A DNA stretch of 64,000 nucleotides from Solea solea (lineage: Eukaryota > Chordata > Actinopteri > Pleuronectiformes > Soleidae). A model generated the notes under the pieces. That model did not search any database. It worked only from the letters and a program-made list of their open reading frames with translations, and was not told where the DNA came from. How positions within the stretch are numbered: the stretch's first letter is position 1; each line of letters begins with the position of its first letter. Shown one piece after another: positions 12,489 to 25,600 of this stretch. Where the stretch lies: positions 13,591,888 to 13,655,887 of the forward strand of contig NC_081139.1 in the NCBI RefSeq assembly GCF_958295425.1, in the 5' to 3' direction. The position numbers were made by a program, and so were the translations under genes.

Positions 12489-15400
12489 CGTGGGAAAGAA
12501 TGTTAAACATCAGGTTATAGGGAGGTTTTTTATGGGGCATTGTCAAATGAAGGTATGTGTCACAAAGAGTACATATCAACTTATTACTCATAACCACACA
12601 TTTAACCACTCAAATATTTAATCAGTTCCTGTTAAGTGTAACATAGCAAACATGGTGATTTATGCCATAGCTTTTGTTGCTCATCTCTTTCCTGTATCCG
12701 ATGTATTTCGACACGATGCACATGACGTGTGTTTGTGTTGTGAGCAATGCATTAGTGAGCTTGACAAATCCACATCTTAGAGCCTCTATGAATCTGCCCC
12801 GGGTCCACTGTTGAATCAAGCCTTCTCATGGTGAATGAGTCAGCTGTAACCAAAAGTGAAGCATGGTAACGTCATACTCATTCACTATCTATATATCCGG
12901 CATTTAGCAGCATCTCAGTGTGTCCATGTTTCCATGTGAGCGTTGCATACTTATCACCAAATCCAAGACGACATAAGATTCATGGGAGTGGGCTAAATAT
13001 TAGCATTAGTGCTCACAATATATAACATTATGACAGAATGTAATGCTACATCTGAGGCACCTGCTAAATCAAAAACAGGACATTTTAACATTCATCTTGT
13101 ATCTGACAAAAGGTAAAACAATTGAGTATCTGACACCATTTTGCAACTTTAACCTTCATGGGGGTACAGTGAATGTACTCAACTTAAAAGTGATAAACTT
13201 AGTCTAAGGAGTGATTTATTAGGACAGTTTATTGGAATGGGAAGAGAGGACATAACGCCGCTTCCCTTGTAGCAGGTGTCTCATCATGTGGCAACCCCAT
13301 ATGTCCCATATGTCCACTCATTTGACTGGCCTCCCTGTCCTCATGGAAGTGGCCATAGATCGAGTCGGGCTCCCAGGGTGCAGCATGAAAAGGCCTTTAG
13401 TGGTGTGTTCATGCACCTGTTGAGGATTCTGTGGGGTATTTGCTGTCATTTAATTTACACAGCGTGTAGAACACACAGCGAGAAGAATGACGTCTGGAGA
13501 CATTTCATTCAGTGTCTCAGTGTTTTTATGTCAGCAATTTCTGGAGAAAACACGACATTCTGCAGTTTGATATCTGTTTTGTGCATATATTGACATATAT
13601 AGTCATCGACTATGATATTAGTTTAAAGTTGAATCAGAATATCAATATCTAAGGAGCCCCTATGACATAGTATATAGGTGATATTTTTTATACAGCAAAC
13701 CTGTTTCATGTTTTGGATTTAAAACTACTACTTTGTCATTTTCTTTTAAAAATTATTGTTGTTATTATTAAGTTACCACACACAACATGCCTTTGTTTCC
13801 ACAGATGTTTCACGAGTCCCATCTGCTGATCTGCGTATATTACTCTCTGATTCTTTGATAATCCCTAACCCTCTTGCCTCCTACCTCTTATCTATTCCTT
13901 ATGCTAAACTATCTAAGATATCCCCTGAGTTTTTCATTTATCTGCATTGCATCATGGCACACATCTGGGACCGGTTGTTTGCAGCATTCGAAGCCTCCTG
14001 ATGAGCGGCTGGAACCTGAGACCATGTATGTTCCCATGAGTTCATGATGTGCTTCATCTCCTCTGATCCACCAAGCCGCTGTGCCCAGAACACAGCAGTT
14101 GTTCTTGCATGTACTGTATGTTTGTAAATATTTGTCCCCGTGTGGAGCCTATGAAACTGAGAGAGGTGCATGACAGCGTAGCAACACTGACAGATCAGCA
14201 GATATTTTCCTCTGAATTAAATCCCAGAGATGGTGACACAGCAAATTCCAATTTGTTTGCTTTTAGAGGAAGTCTACAAGCAAACCATAGGAGGCACGCA
14301 TTAAGTTTGGCTTCGGAATTGGCTGTAATAAACCCTGCACTGAAGCTCAGAGATGGAGGCACTTAAGTGGAGGGAGTAATAAGCTTTACAGTGCCCCCTG
14401 CAATGGTTTCTCATTATAGAGTTCCTCGTTGAGCTTTAAGTACTTGATATGCACTTAAACCTCACAGATGATTAGGCTGATTTGGGTTGCTAATGTTGTT
14501 TTACAACAATTTTTAATGAATGGAAGTTCAGGAAAAACCTCAGTTTAACCTCCCCTAAATGAACATGTAAGAGGAAGGTCCTCCAAGAAGGAGGGGTGAA
14601 AGGAATTACTTTTAGTCTGATATGAAGCCTGACCTGCTACCAAGTGATGTGTCCCAGGAGAGAGGGGTCAGAATGTGCCTCGGTGGTTACAGCCCTCTTC
14701 TTTCTAATGAAGATAAAACACTGCCCTGCAATCTGCCTAAATGCAAGCCATTACCACAGTTAATTTGTAATTACTAGATTAATCAGCAAAAGAGGGACCT
14801 TTCAAAGAGTTACTCAGAGGCACGACTGTCCATCTTGTGGAAGTTTAGTTTCAACCATGCTTGCAGTATATGTGATCTAATTATCTACTCATTGCCTAAA
14901 TATTTGGCACTTCCTGTCCTTGTTTGATCCACTTTAGAGATAATGTTGTCCTGATGCCTGTACAATATCAAAAGCTAATGTTAAAACCAACTAAAAGGCT
15001 CAGAGGAACGTTGTGCATGCCTCAGCGATGTTTGGAGCAAGAATATCTGAAGTGCCTACATGGTGTCAGACATGATCTTATGTGTTGTATCCATGTAGCT
15101 GGCAGAGATGCCTTTGCTTGCCAATGTGAAGCTCCAGCAGGGAATAAAAGCATCAATTATGTATAATCTGAATGATTATACAAGCATACGAGATAAGCAA
15201 GAGCAGTGATCTTCTGTGTTGCAATAACAACCTGTCTATATTGGTACAGCACGTCTCATTAGCACCATTCCCACAGCTGGATGTGGGCTAACAAGCTAGC
15301 CGGCATTCACTCTCTAATTAGCTCCTCTGGTACCCCACATTCCCCTTTCGCTGCTCAGCACTGGGCTTCACTATCGAGCCTTACTTTGCCATGCAGGGGG

Positions 15401-17470
15401 TGAGAGATATTGATTGTGCTTCTTTAATGATAAATTCCCTTTGTGCTGCACGGAATCCAGTTAGTTAGGTCTGTGGCACAGGGCAGACCTTTTCTCTACT
15501 TTTTTGCAAAGTAGCAGAAAAACATCAGGGTATGAATATTTGGAGTTCTGGATCAGTAAATTCTGACATACCTCTGTATGTGTTTTTGAAGTTGGCCTTG
15601 AGTCTGAAGCAGAACAGCCCTATGAAGAGGGCTCAGAAAACATATGTGAGCTGCTTGAATGCAATTTTCCCCTCAGGTTGGATTAGATGCCTCCTCAGCT
15701 GACACCTCTGACCTGCTGCAGTTTCACAATTTTTTGACACTGCTTAGCACCCATAATGTGATTTATTTTTAACCCCACACTATAATAACACTGATGATTT
15801 CTTCTTTTTTAATAGTTAAAATATTTGTGGTTGTGCTTTGATTTACTATTAGCTCTATTCGTGCCAATCTGTACTGGACACAAACTGCAACTGCCAGATC
15901 TTTCTGTGTCAAAGTTACATATAAAGTTTCTCATAATTATTGAATGTGTGTAGTCTGAAGTCCTCTTTGCACAGACACTCACGTACACAAAAAAACACAA
16001 TGGACACATCTGTGCAGTCAGACTTGGTAAAAACTTAATGTTCCCACTTGTGATCGGATTTCTGTGGATGGATGTTAATCAGCTCTGGGATCTCAGATCA
16101 GGGCCTGGGATGCTCATAGATCATACACGGTGCCTCGCGACACTGAGCTCCATCCTTGTTTATGACACGTGACCCTGTCTTACTAGTTAACAAGTAATTG
16201 TTGGAAGGTCAGATTTGACAGGGGCAGCGATCTGCAAGAGTGGAATGTCAGGTCCCACAGAGAAAGGGAATGACAGGGTTAAAAGGGCACAAAGAGGGTC
16301 AGAAACTGGGTGCTGTGAACTAGTCTGGGTGAGTACTCCTTTCAGCCTGGGGTGTAGTATGTCTCCACACAACATGCCAGCGTTTATTTAGCACCGAGCA
16401 ACAAGTTGTAGGGAAACCCAATCTTGTTGCAGGCAGCCGGCTGCTCCTCCTTCAGAAAGAGCCGCCCTGATCTTGGTGGCGTCTCCCTACTCTCTTGTCT
16501 GTCTTTCCCTGCATGCAGTCCCCCATTAGGTGACGTAGATAACCTCTTTTAGCCACCACTCAAGCTTTTCTACCACAGCCAAGTTGACACCTCTCGTGTT
16601 ACACAGGATGGTGGGTACTCTGTCAATGATGGCCCAAGGGCAGAGGCTGCGTGAAGTCAGTCAGGGGGAAGGCCATTAGTTACTTTCCAAATATGGCTCT
16701 TTGAAAATGCTCCAAAAGAAATGAGAGCCACGGGTGAACCTTCCTGTTGAACAAACTGTCTGGACCTTTTTCAGCAGACGGAAACAGACTGTTTACATGT
16801 GACTCTCACAGAGGAGCAATTTGACTGACCAATGCACTCGTCATCAAAATGTGGTGTAGGTTACAATGATCTCTGTGTCCTGTTTTACAATAAGGAAGTC
16901 CTCTTAACATAACCTTCAAAAAAATCAAGAATCAGTACGTTTACAACATCAGAAAAAACCCACACAATGATGTGAACACACCCAGATGCATGCTCCACAG
17001 TTCCCACCCCTAGTTTAAACCCAGAAATAATAGAAGAAGTGGTGCACATTTAAATAAGACAGTGAAAAAGAAAAATCTTCTACCTCTATATTCAGTTTTC
17101 CATGATGCAACATTGATTATAAAAGGGTTATAGATGGTGTGCTAACCAGCTGCTAATCACCCTGTCAGTTTGACTTACTCAAATCTCATTAGCATGTCAA
17201 GATTGATTAGAAAATATCTGTGCAGTATCTGAAGGCTAAGCTGTGGCGTGGTGTTGTCAGACACACACAGTGTCGTGCCTGGTCTGCTTGATTAATGGTG
17301 AGAAAGGTCAGCCAAACAAGCTGCCTGGCTCTACATTTCCAGACAACAACCAGAGGTGTAATGTTCACAGTTTTCATTCAGTGCCGGATTTATCACGACT
17401 ATGTCATCAACACAGTATGTTGCAAAGTGTACCTGTATAGACTTTAAAAGTAAAATCAGCAGGCCGGGAT

Positions 17471-18087
17471 AAAAGTTGAGTGACTTTATGTGTTATTTGG
17501 TGGACTCCAGCTGGAAGAGCTGCCCTTCTAATAGAGCTAACAGTGCCATGGGAAGATGGGTTGGATGCTGCACATGAAAGAAAGTGGGCAAAGTATGCAG
17601 ACTTTTTTGGCAGAGGAAGGCGGAGGCAGGGAAGCCAGATGGGTTGTGAAGGTCTATCCCGTGGAGATGGGAGCTAGAGGCTTTGTTGGGGGCTCAACTT
17701 CTCCTAAAAGACCTGGAGCTGTATGAGCCAAACTCCACATAGCTACTAAGTGCATATGAGAGGACGCAGAGAAAGCAAGTTTCTGGCTCTGGTTTAGAAG
17801 ACCTGACCCATCTTGGGGAGACAATAACATCTAGAGAAGGGTAACTGCAGGGGGTGGCAGGGAGAGATGTTCCTATCCACTGCCCAGCCACCAGGAGATG
17901 TTCTGGGACAAGGGGTGAAACATCAAGGAGCGGTGGTCCCCGGCTGACGACAGTTACCAACTTTGGTATGTGGTCCGGCTTAGGTCTGACATGGACATCC
18001 CTGCCATGCATAGTCCTCCATGGGCATCAGTATAGGCGTGACAGGCCTAGAGTCCAGCAGGAATACCATCATCACTGTGCAGCATAA
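17471..18087 (+). pseudogene. LINE ORF2 C-terminal fragment plus 3' UTR (5'-truncated, frameshifted)
   Basis: Frame 17480 onward reads ALLIELTVPWED then AHERKWAKYADFF, a hallmark of the C-terminal part of ORF2 in fish non-LTR retrotransposons. The reading continues in another frame as REARWVVKVYPVEMGARGF and GGSTS (about 17615-17695). It then moves to a third frame as LKDLELYEPNST, an in-frame stop, and LLSAYERTQRKQVSG, ending at TAA 17842-17844. A 3' UTR-like tail follows to about 18087. At least two frameshifts and one stop make it dead. No reverse transcriptase or endonuclease domain remains. The clade is not determined. Confidence 0.75.
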
Positions 18088-18094
18088 TATCAAG

Positions 18095-18443
18095 ATTCAT
18101 TAACTCATCTTCTACCACTTTTATCCTCCACATGAGGGTTGCGGAGGGCGCCGGAGCCAATCCCAGCTTACAAAGGGCAAAAGGCAGGGTAGACCCTGGA
18201 CAGGTTGCCAGTCCATCACAGGGCCACATAGAGACAAACAGCCATCCACTTATACATTCACACCTATAGTCAATTTAGAGTGTCCAATTTGCCTAATCCC
18301 CAAATCTGCATGTTTTTGGACTGTGGGAAGAAACCAGAGAACCCAGAGAAAACACACATGGGGAGAACTTGCAAACTCTCTACATGTCTTCTTGCTGCAA
18401 AGACTAATTTCAAGATTGCCATGTTTTAAATAATTTGTCATGT
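18095..18443 (+). repeat. High-copy teleost repeat ('accctggacaggttgccagtcc' type), copy 1
   Basis: Carries 'taccacttttatcctccac', 'agaccctggacaggttgcca', 'cagtccatcacagggcc', 'cctaatccccaaatctgcat', 'tttttggactgtgggaag' and 'ggggagaacttgcaaactc'. These blocks occur in the same order at 37.3 kb and, reversed and partial, at 46.2 kb. It abuts the LINE tail just upstream. I recognise it as a very common teleost interspersed repeat; its strand and class are uncertain. Confidence 0.8.
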
Positions 18444-20217
18444 TATACAGATATTCATGCCCACCTCAGGGTGAACTTGAATATATTGCATCTATAAAAT
18501 ATTGGCATCTTTGCAATTATCACTACGATCACATTATTATCCGAATGCTAATTTTATACTGCTGTTAGAGCCATGTTCGTAATTTGGTGTTCAATATCTG
18601 TCCAAGCAATCATGTCTCCTGCCCTAACATTTACCATGCCCACAGAGGCAGATGCACAACAATAAGCATATCCACATGTGTATGTATTAATAATGAATAA
18701 GAAACAGACGTATGACATCTTCTTGACTTCCCTTATTCTTGCTGAAGTGACACCTCATCATCAGTGTGTTATTGAACCACACATTTTCAATCATGAGCTC
18801 CATGCAAGTTCTATTTTCACCTGATAATCTGTTAAGTGACAAGCCATTTGCAGATTTTGAAAAGCGACCTGATACTGCAGAGGTCTGTGAAAAATCAAGA
18901 GCATGCAGTTGTCTGAAGGAAAGCAGATGTGCAGAAACAAAACAAAAACCAACCAGCAAACTAACATGATGTACTATGTGGCAAAGGCCTTGTGGTTGCG
19001 TGAACCCAGTGGCTGACATACAGCTGTAGCTCCTGGGTTAGATAACTGGGATGCTGTGAGTGGATGGGAGGCCTGCAGACTGTGCGTGAGCGGTTTGGTC
19101 AGACAGGCTCCATGTGTGAGTGATAAAATTGTAAAACCATCCAAACAAAAGGCATAAGAGATGACATCTATATCTGCAGGGACCTTGACAATCTCACAAT
19201 AATGATAAGGCCGGGCCCCTCCAGTGCCTGCATCAATGTCTGACAGCCTGGGGTCAACTCCACTATATACAAGTATGTCACTCACAGCAAAAAACACAGC
19301 TGACCCACAGCCAGTTAGACTTTGGACGTTCTAAAAATGACAAATCATTTGAAAAACATACCCTTTTTTAATATCCTTGTGCATTTCCACACGTATAATT
19401 AAGAGTAATATCAGTATAAACATTCAGAGAATAACCATCACCAGCCTGTCTTCTCTTTTTCTAAATCTTCTCACGTATCACTGTATCATTTCTGAAGTTA
19501 CGGCGCAGAGAGATTATTAATGTTCGTGTTAAAAGAAAAACTGGCCCACACATTCCACTGCAGACAGCTATTGAGAGCTGCAGCAAACTGTGTGTAGCCA
19601 CAGCAATCAAGAAGATCTAAGTCAAATACCCCTATTACCCACCATGGCACAACAAAGGCTTTCCCAGCAGCCACTTGGCGTTTCGTGCAGAGAACTTGCG
19701 TGAAGCTGCCTCAACCCACAGGGAGAGCAAACCTACCCCCCCACTCCCTCTTTTATATGAGCTATTGTTTTACATATGTCTGTCTGTTGTTTTGAAGTCC
19801 AGCCAGTGCATCTCACCACACACCAGGTAATCCTTAAAAAACAACACAAATAATGAGATTGAATGATAAGATCAATTTATGAAACATAGTTGTGTGCCAG
19901 GTAGCACTGAGGCTATAACTGGAAGCTCCAGAGACACGCGGGTAATTAACAGGGCATGATGGATGTAAACAGCAGCGGTCACGTGGGAGAGTTGCTTAGA
20001 TGGAGCTGTGTTTTTCTCCTTCACTCTCACAGTCTCCCAGTCTTTAGTGGAAACCCCAAACACATACAGCAGATATGTCCTTTTGTTTTATTCAGACTGT
20101 TGCACCAACATTAGCATTTGATGCCAGTGGAAATCCCTCTTTTTAGTTTACTGCACTGAAGCCTGTGACAAGGCAAAGCCAAACAGGTCTGCTGGTGAAA
20201 CCAAGGCGAACACTTTA
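18444..20217. other. Gene-free stretch
   Basis: Nothing nameable is seen. The open frames are short and lack domain-like sequence. Confidence 0.55.
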
Positions 20218-20443
20218 GTGGTAACACTTTACATTAGGGAACACATATTCACCATTAACTAGGTGCTTACTAACATGCATACAAGTAGAATACCAACACC
20301 TTAATCAGGAAAAATCATGTTGTAATAGAGGTAGAATAAAGTGTTAATATGTGCTTAATAATTACTAATAAAGGGCTAGTGTGCTATTTATGAATGTTAG
20401 TGAGCACCTAGTTAATCATGTGTTCCCTAATCTAAAGTGCCAC
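20218..20443. mobile_element. MITE with about 55-bp terminal inverted repeats
   Basis: The left end reads 'gtggtaacactttacattag', then 'ggaacacat...attaactaggtgctTactaacat'. The right end, reverse-complemented, reads 'gtggcactttagattaggga', then 'acacatgattaactaggtgctCactaacattcat'. The roughly 110-bp middle is AT-rich and non-coding. Such short non-autonomous DNA elements are common in fish. No transposase is present, and the superfamily is unknown to me. Confidence 0.8.
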
Positions 20444-22261
20444 ATACAAAGTGCATAACATATTTGTTTTCTTTTGAGATTATATTTTTCCAGTGTACTT
20501 TCTTCTTCTTCCCCCCGTACCTGGATACAAACCTCTTTTTTTTTGGGTCATTAGCTGGTGAAGATCAACTGTTGGTAGAAGTGTGTGTTGAATATATTAT
20601 ATTAAGACTTCTTTCATTAGATTCCCATTTGAACGACTCAGCATTTCGATTCATTAAAAATAAACGTAAGCCTACAGATGAATCGGACGCTGCCAGTGAG
20701 TTATTTAATGAAACTGTAGTCATAATTAAAGAAGCCACTGTTCCTCTTCTTCTAACCTGAAATCAGGAAGCCATTGATTCAAACGTATCAAATAATCTCC
20801 TCTAATTAATGTTCAATATGCACAGTAGCTCTTCAAACGTTCAGGCTTGTCTCCTAAAAAGTGCATTCCCACGCAACAAAAGTGCATCCTCAATTATGTT
20901 TTGTACGGAACACATATTTTCTGGCCCACTTGTTTTTATATCTCAAGATGTGTGCGTCAATGTGAAAGTGTACTGACTGCTTGAGGCGCATTTGGTGTTT
21001 TGAGGAAATGAGGGCGATGATAACCTCTCCTTGGTTATGAATGTGGTCAGGTTAAGGCACCAGAAGCGCCCTGTTGGGGCGAGGAGCAGATCATGTCTTT
21101 TCCTCATAGTGTCACAACATCCTTTCCACAAAAACACACCCAGTGTGTGGTCTGGAACTATGTGGCAGACATCTCACTCTCCATGTACACACATGGGAGT
21201 GTTCTCGCAACACCGCAAAAATCAGCAACATCCTACAACGTTGGGCCTTGAACTGTGGTTTGCTGCTTGGCAGTCACGTCTCTGACCTGCCACCACCTTC
21301 CCCAAAGCAAACAACAAAAAAAACATTCCTTGTAAAGTGGACTTCAGAATGCAGCTTAGTTGTGTGGGAATGCACTTTTTATGCACATTTATATACATAC
21401 TGGCAATGTGAACCAATTATAGAGGGGGAAAAAAAATATGTAATTCAGAAATCATCTAATTTGAACAATGTTTATATCTTAAATCAGAATATTCTGACTT
21501 TGTTCCAAACTGCATTGAGAACATAAATGTTCCAGGTTAAGGGGATTATTATCTGCTCCATGTATCACAAGAACACCTACTGGTTTGACTCAATTCAAGA
21601 TGAGGCTGAATGCATTCACTGTGGACTAAAGGTTCAACAAACCTGAATATGGAAATTTGATTCTGTTAATGATTAACATTTTTCGAAACTGAAGCTCGCT
21701 GAAACAACACAGGTCAGTCTCTGAGGTTTTCTGGCAGAAGTACGAACAAAGGATTTATTTACGATTTTCATGCATAATGCAATGTTTAATAGAAAATGTA
21801 GATTTAAGTGTGACTGAAAATATTTTTTTGTTTTACAGGCGACACACATAGTTCTGCAATAAAGAATAAAGATACAGTACATTAAATAGGCTATTCTGAT
21901 GTGTGCCTCTGGAGCTTGAAACACATTGCCATAATAGTATATAGGCTATTGTAAAACAGATACTCCAGTAGAATGGGCTTCACCGAACCAGCAGAAGGTA
22001 AGTTAACTGTGCATAGCCTCATAAATACACTAGCATGTCTTCTTACAATTCGGTCTGATTGGTAAGAAAACAAGTCATATAGTGTGAATTTAGAGTTGAA
22101 TTCACTTTTCTGCAAAACCTGTGTTCTTAATAGCTGGTTTTGAGTGAGACGGCAAAGGTCTACTTCAGGATTTCATTTCACATTGAGGAAAGGTTTCAGT
22201 TTATTATACCAGCCACAACAGCAAAGCTGTTTCTCTTTCATCTTATGGGTATGCACTCGTT
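20444..22261. other. Gene-free stretch
   Basis: Several frames of 60-130 codons occur here on both strands. None shows a recognisable domain or a consistent exon structure, so I call none of them. Confidence 0.5.
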
Positions 22262-22442
22262 TTTGTCACCTTTTTAGGACCTTTTCCGGTATAAACACTG
22301 ACCCTGCCAAGACCAATCATTTTCATGGGGACAACATCCCAGTCCTAATGAGGCAACATGTAATTTCTAAGGCCCTGGTTAAGGTAAAAGGTAAGATGTG
22401 AATTGTGGTTCGGCGAAGGTTAGGATTGTGAGCGGAAGTTAA
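22262..22442 (+). repeat. Dispersed teleost 'ggttaaggttagg' repeat, copy 3
   Basis: Reads 'aggaccttttccggtataaa', 'cactgaccctgccaagacc', 'cagtcctaatgaggcaaca', 'ggccctggttaagg' and 'gcgaaggttagg'. It ends before a TG/CG-rich microsatellite at 22449-22475. The 5' block is shared closely with the copy at 34.3 kb. Confidence 0.65.
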
Positions 22443-22477
22443 TGCTTTGTGTGTGTGCGTGTGTGTGCGCACGTGCT

Positions 22478-22676
22478 TTTCCTCTTAAAGACCCTTTCTG
22501 GCATAAACACATAGAGACCATAAACCAAAACCTGGTCCTAATGAAGCAGAACCTAATTTCTCAGGAACAGGTTAAGTTTAGTGTTAAATATGTTGAGAAT
22601 ATGGTTTGGCATTAATTAGTTAGGGATGCGTTTTTTTAGGCTGTCCAAATGAATGGAAGTCAATGCAGCGTCTCAT
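22478..22676 (+). repeat. Dispersed teleost 'ggttaaggttagg' repeat, copy 4
   Basis: Starts again with 'cctcttaaagaccctttctg' and 'gcataaacacatagagacc'. It then has 'aaaacctggtcctaatgaag', 'caggaacaggttaag' and the end block 'ggctgtccaaatgaatggaa'. It lies in direct orientation immediately after copy 3, separated only by a TG-rich run. Confidence 0.65.
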
Positions 22677-25600
22677 ACAGAGTGAATTACTATTTCAGTT
22701 GCAATATCAACATGTTTACATGTGTCACAGCTGATATTGCGAGATGATCTGTAGTTTTTACTTAGACCTTGATTAATAGTTTGGTCTTTTGTGCTATAAT
22801 AAGTATAATTTAATTCACCAAGTGAATGAGATTTGACAAGATGATGTGATCTGATAAGGTCTGAACAAGCCAGTACTTTTATGAGAGCTAGAGGGAAAAC
22901 CAAATTCAACATCATGCTCGTACACTTAGGCAAATATAGGAGGATAGCCGTTTGTTTTGGTACAGCTTGTTCCTTTTATGTGTAAAACAGTTAAGGTTTT
23001 TGAATGATAATGTAAATGTTAGTTATGATGATATAGGTAGATTATTCACGATGTATTTGTTGTGTGAGTATTGAGTGTTTGTGTTATATAAGAGAAAGTC
23101 TGAAGAAAGTTAGTACTGGTCTTGAGTTAGGCAACCACTTTTACACCTAAACTCTTGTCTGATAAATATTCACATTAAAATGGATTATCAAAATGTTAGA
23201 AAGCCTTTCTCGGTTTATGGGGTTAACACAATGACATTTAATACAAAGAAAATACAAAGAAAACTTAAATGTATACAGATTCAACATCTCACAGCCAACC
23301 AGAAACACTTTGAAAGTCACACCAGTACTTTTTTGAAGTGACATGCTGCGATTGAAAGGAATAAATGAGCTCATAGAAAAGGTTTATCTGAACGTAAGCG
23401 ATTGGTCTTGACATGAGCTCATTTCCCACTGATGAGGAGTCAGGACAAGGTTACAGGTGTCCACACACCACACCACACACTGCTCTTTGTTTCAAATCTA
23501 TCTTCTCTGCACCATTGTTGCCTCATTTTCATCCCAGTTATTATCATAAAAACTGAAATAGGAGAGTAGGAGCCAGTTAATCAGACTGTTGGATCCTATT
23601 GTTGGAATTTGAGAAAAGCCCAAAGCCAAAACACTGACTCCCCAGTTTCACTTTGCATGTAATTAACATGATTGAAATATGAATTATTTAGTAGAGCACA
23701 TTATATGTTAAGCCTTTGCAAACATTTCCTAGACTGGTATGAGAAAGCAGGTTATTTGTCAAGCTTACCAAAGATAGTGAATGGTTTTGTTTTCTCTTTG
23801 ACATCTGAAAAGGTCACTGTGTGTGTTTTCTCTGCCTGTGTAGTCTGCATAGGTGTGAGTGCATTAACCAGACCCTTGGGCATGACAAGTCTCCAGTGAC
23901 TGTTGTCGGCAGAAGCTGAGTGGAGGAAGAACACAGACCAAGTCCTGTCACTGTGCATTCAACTGCCTCCAGCTTACACTAGATTCAGTCATGCTCTGCT
24001 CCGCATAGACTCTTTTTAACGCTGCAAACTGCAGCCAAAGGTCAAAGTCTAAAAGGCAGATATCTGCTCCACTGTAACACGATGAACCGAAAAGAATACT
24101 GTGCTGTGAGCACACAGAAAGCGGCTCCGGCTCGTCTTTCCAGTCACACGGTGTGCAATTTCTGCTCATTCCTCGATGAAAGTAGGATGGAGAGTCTGAA
24201 CACATTTAAATGCTAGGTCAGGCCTTCACCCTCAGAGCTGTTTTTCCACCCGTCTCCTCATCGTGACCTGGCACTCTGTCTGAGTACACGTCTTTAAAAC
24301 GCTCCATTGAGCCTCTGCTGGCGTTGAGCGGGTAGACCTCAGCTCTGGATCACACATCCTGCACCCTTTATTTCATTCATCGGTGATGCTGAATGCAATG
24401 TGTCCCTTTATAGATTTTTTTTTTGGGGGGGGGGGCCCTTTATGCTGCCCTTCATTCCCTTCCTAATTATGCCGTGTTGTTTTGCCAGCGGTAGTGTTTC
24501 CCTACATCTGCTTCTGATTCCTTGAGAGGAAGCAGGGAAATAAATGTGTCCCGATCAGTAAAGATTTAGAGGGACAAGGTAATTGAGATGCATATATCAT
24601 ATTACTCCTGCAGAAGCATCTATTTTAAGAGAAAAACATTGCTTACTCTGACTAATTCACTCTTTTAATTTTGATCTATGTGTTCGATCTGTTTGTGAAT
24701 TGTTTTATTTCTGTTGCTTCTTGCCACACTTCACACTCTCTACAATCACCTTGATTCTTGGTTGTTGCATTCTATTGCCACTGTTTCTTTATTGTGAGGC
24801 AATGTGGACATTAATTGACATTAATAGTGTATTATTTACACAAAATGAACACTGAACATAGTACTTTCCAAAATCCTTTCCTCCAGTGAGACTTCGATGT
24901 CCCCATACCTTTTAAATGACTTGTGGACTCATTACCTTGGGTGGGCAGAGAAGATATCACACATTACACTATCATTAATTGTGGAGGAAACTGTCTGTTT
25001 GCTGCAGACCCTGCTGTGCATCAGCCAGAGTGATGGTGAAATGTTGTCATATATAGAAAATAAGGTGCCTTCTTTGTCCACTGCTGTTTGATGTGATCCC
25101 ACGCCTCTTTAGTCACTGACCTTTACCTTGACACCTAACTGTGAACAACCTCGACCTTATAGTATTGATTGAGATGTGTGTGGGTCATGGAGATTAAATG
25201 TTTCAGTTATAGACTCGAATCATAAACTCAGGTGATATAAACCCAAATCCAGGGTGTGGACTGTCTGCAGCACAGCCCTGAGAACTGCATCACTCTGCTC
25301 ACGGTGTGGCTTGTAATGTTGCTCTCCCACCACATGCACATCTGTATTTGATGATGCTTTCAAGCTGAGTTCAAGGTAAGGTCACTACTAATTACAAGAA
25401 AGGTCAGCACATTTTATTACAGAACGACAACTGGTTTTTTAACTGAGGACAGTGAGTTACCGCTCAGCCCCCCTGTACAGGGAGGTGGAATTCCTCTGCT
25501 TACATATTATATTTTATTGGTCATTAGATATTTCACACTGAACACAAACACTAATTTCAACCTACCACCCCTTTTCCCACATTATTTGAGCACAAAGTGT

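Larger units (their letters stand above)
7017..17470. other. Long gene-free stretch
   Basis: No exon with both domain-like sequence and splice signals is seen. Named items are few: a possible repeat at 9200-9525, a 10-bp tandem array at 12455-12488 and a fragment of the 'cagacctgg' family near 16040-16110. The segments 14700-14830 and 15260-15400 have homeodomain-like TAATTA words and a non-repetitive look, so they are candidates for conserved non-coding elements. This cannot be shown without alignment. Confidence 0.5.

Noticed and set aside
24415..24435. T10-G11 homopolymer junction as a structural signal
   Set aside because: A simple homopolymer pair without context; more likely slippage or a sequencing-fragile spot than a functional site.
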